DNA of 64,000 nucleotides from positions 1 to 64,000 of the forward strand of contig JANYJZ010000035.1 of NCBI GenBank assembly GCA_025358305.1, written 5' to 3'. Below the pieces are notes generated by a model that saw only the letters and a list, made by a program, of their open reading frames with translations, made no database searches and was not told the DNA's origin. Source of the stretch: Ignavibacteriota bacterium. Its GTDB lineage: Bacteria; Bacteroidota; Ignavibacteria; UBA10030; SZUA-254. The position numbers and the translations under genes were made by a program. The number at the start of each line of letters is the position of its first letter. The stretch's first letter is position 1. This document shows positions 62,631-64,000 of the stretch, piece after piece.

Positions 62631-64000
62631 GACCGGGTTGGCCTGCAATAGATGACGTCGTTCGTCCAGCGGTGCCGGATCTTGCGGACGCGGATGTCGT
62701 ACCCCATCTCTCGGAGCGAGTGTGCGAACCGTCCCGAGTCGATGTCGTCGGCTTCGGTGTCGATCATCCGCTGGAACGTGATGGAACCGCCCGGGTTGAG
62801 CATCGACATGAGCTCCTTGATGAGGCCCTGATGGCTCCTGCTGAGCTTGCCGGTCACCTTGTTGAAGACGTCGTCGAGAATCATGTCGAACCTCGCCCCC
62901 TCTTTGCGCAAAGCGCGGATCCCGGTGGTGGCGTCCCCTTCGACGATCGTGACGTCGGGAATCGAGCCGATGAAAAAATGTCGTTTCGCGGCCTCGATGA
63001 TGAGCGGGTCGATCTCGAGAACCGTCACCACGGGCGCGTGATGGGCGCGGTGGAGCATGTGGAGGGTCGTCCCGCCGCCGAGTCCGAGGAGGAGGATGCG
63101 CGCGTGGCGGGGGGTCCCGAACGGACTCTCGGCCATGGCTCCCCAGTACTCCCGTCGCGCTTCCGACCAGTTTCCGCTCGTATAATAGATCGAAAACGTG
63201 CTCTCGCCGAGCACCAGCCGGCGCTCGTTGCCCGACTGGATGACCTTCATCGGTCCGGAATAGGCCGAGGTGCCCTCCTCGAGGACGGTGGCGGGGTGCA
63301 TCTGCAACCGGAGCGTGCAGAGGAGATTATTGATCTTTGCAGACCGGTAGATTCTCGCGAGTTTCTCTCCCAAGGTATACTGGAGGATCGACGAGCTGTC
63401 GTAGTCCTGGAGCAATTCATACGAGTTCGGGCCTGCCGGGTGCCGCGGCTCGGGCGTCGCCACCGTGCGGAGCGGGGTATGTCGCAGGATGAAGAACACT
63501 CCCATCCGGAACAGGTGGAACATCTTCGTGAGGATGTAGTTCGCGAGCATGCCCGGCGTCGGGTTCTTGACGATCCTAATGCGCTTGAACTCGTAGTACT
63601 CACGGATGAGGCGGTTCCGGATCTTCGCCATGAGTTCTTTTGTGAGGAAGAGCATGAACCGCAGTTTGCCCGACGTCCGGGGGGACCGTGCGCGGAAGAG
63701 CCAGTTCTGGCTGTCGACCGCGTCCCACTCTCGGTATTTGTATGCCTCGTCGCCTCGGAGAAAATCGAACACGCGCATCCCTTCGGTGATCCCCGCGACC
63801 ATCGCGAGGGACCGGATGAGAAAGCCGGGGCTGCACCGCATGATCGCCTCGGAAGCATGGGCGTTGCTCTGATACATATAGATGCGATTCCGGTAGTTGA
63901 AACAGAACGTCACTGCAACGGGCGTGCCGTCGGCGTTCAAGAAGAACATCCGCAGCCAGTCGCGCTTGGCGAACTTCGTCGCGATCTCGACGTGGAACGC
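62627..64000 (-). CDS. GNAT - spermidine-synthase-like methyltransferase fusion (5' end outside window)
   Basis: The frame is open to the window edge, so the N-terminus is missing. Residues before about 130 of the visible part are the C-terminal half of a CelD-type GNAT: GTPVAVTFCFNYRNRIYMYQSN, CSPGFLIRSLAMVAGITEGMRVFDFLRGDEAYKYREW. A ~60-residue linker follows, then a Rossmann methyltransferase/spermidine-synthase-like domain with ILLLGLGGGTTLHML (SAM loop), VLEIDPLIIEAAKRHF, VEGDATTGIRAL and FDMILDDVFN. The pairing of the two catalytic domains in one chain is unusual. It overlaps the next acyltransferase gene by four bases, so it belongs to the same operon. Confidence 0.85.
   Translation of the reverse strand, partial: AFHVEIATKFAKRDWLRMFFLNADGTPVAVTFCFNYRNRIYMYQSNAHASEAIMRCSPGFLIRSLAMVAGITEGMRVFDFLRGDEAYKYREWDAVDSQNWLFRARSPRTSGKLRFMLFLTKELMAKIRNRLIREYYEFKRIRIVKNPTPGMLANYILTKMFHLFRMGVFFILRHTPLRTVATPEPRHPAGPNSYELLQDYDSSSILQYTLGEKLARIYRSAKINNLLCTLRLQMHPATVLEEGTSAYSGPMKVIQSGNERRLVLGESTFSIYYTSGNWSEARREYWGAMAESPFGTPRHARILLLGLGGGTTLHMLHRAHHAPVVTVLEIDPLIIEAAKRHFFIGSIPDVTIVEGDATTGIRALRKEGARFDMILDDVFNKVTGKLSRSHQGLIKELMSMLNPGGSITFQRMIDTEADDIDSGRFAHSLREMGYDIRVRKIRHRWTNDVIYCRPTRS

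Overview
The window looks like a GC-rich member of the Fibrobacteres-Chlorobi-Bacteroidetes (FCB) group, closest in style to Ignavibacteria/Kapabacteria-type lineages. The reasons are three secreted proteins ending in a type IX secretion (T9SS) sorting domain with the YPNPFNP/FPNPFNP signature, promoters of the Bacteroidota form TTTG-N19/20-TAnnTTTG, and many FCB families (DUF3472, DUF3667, haem-binding Haem_bd, DUF4097 behind an ECF sigma operon). The lineage is inferred from these features only.

Layout. 0-1.3 kb: decayed integrative element (truncated secreted gene joined to the 3' end of a tyrosine recombinase) next to tRNA-Arg(ACG). 1.3-8.8 kb: TonB C-terminal protein, NPCBM-GH27 alpha-galactosidase, small membrane protein, a ProDH-like/CelD-type acyltransferase pair, DUF3472 protein, 1-Cys peroxiredoxin. 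8.9-19.5 kb: membrane protein divergent from a Sll1717-type P-loop ATPase; a two-gene signalling operon (long coiled-coil protein with C-terminal receiver, then a hybrid histidine kinase); amino-acid permease plus aminotransferase. 19.6-32.7 kb: glycosyltransferase-HrpB helicase pair, DUF3667, haem-binding protein, dienelactone hydrolase, MacB-like ABC transporter, ECF sigma/anti-sigma/DUF4097 operon, RRM RNA-binding protein, GH47 mannosidase. 32.7-35.4 kb: GyrI-like protein and a GT-C glycosyltransferase with TPR tail.

35.4-45.6 kb is the most interesting part. Five ~30-bp direct repeats, all in one orientation, divide it into blocks that end at tRNA-Glu(CTC). The repeats share their first 10 bp exactly, and up to 16 of 17 bp, with the 3' end of that tRNA gene. 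Three blocks hold plus-strand nucleotide-transfer toxin-like modules (AbiEi/AbiEii, a winged-helix/nucleotidyltransferase pair, a Fic protein). The two blocks between them hold minus-strand T9SS-secreted proteins (a CE2-like esterase and a propeller-like protein). No integrase lies inside. This reads as a tRNA-anchored array of small cassettes that were probably moved in trans.

45.7-64 kb (all minus strand, tightly packed): a GNAT-methyltransferase fusion, a CelD-like acyltransferase, a processive-type GT2, a single-domain response regulator, an IPT/dockerin-like protein, a ~4,000-residue repeat adhesin with a T9SS tail, and a small exported protein, ending at a strong terminator. It probably makes and controls a surface polymer and a giant surface protein.
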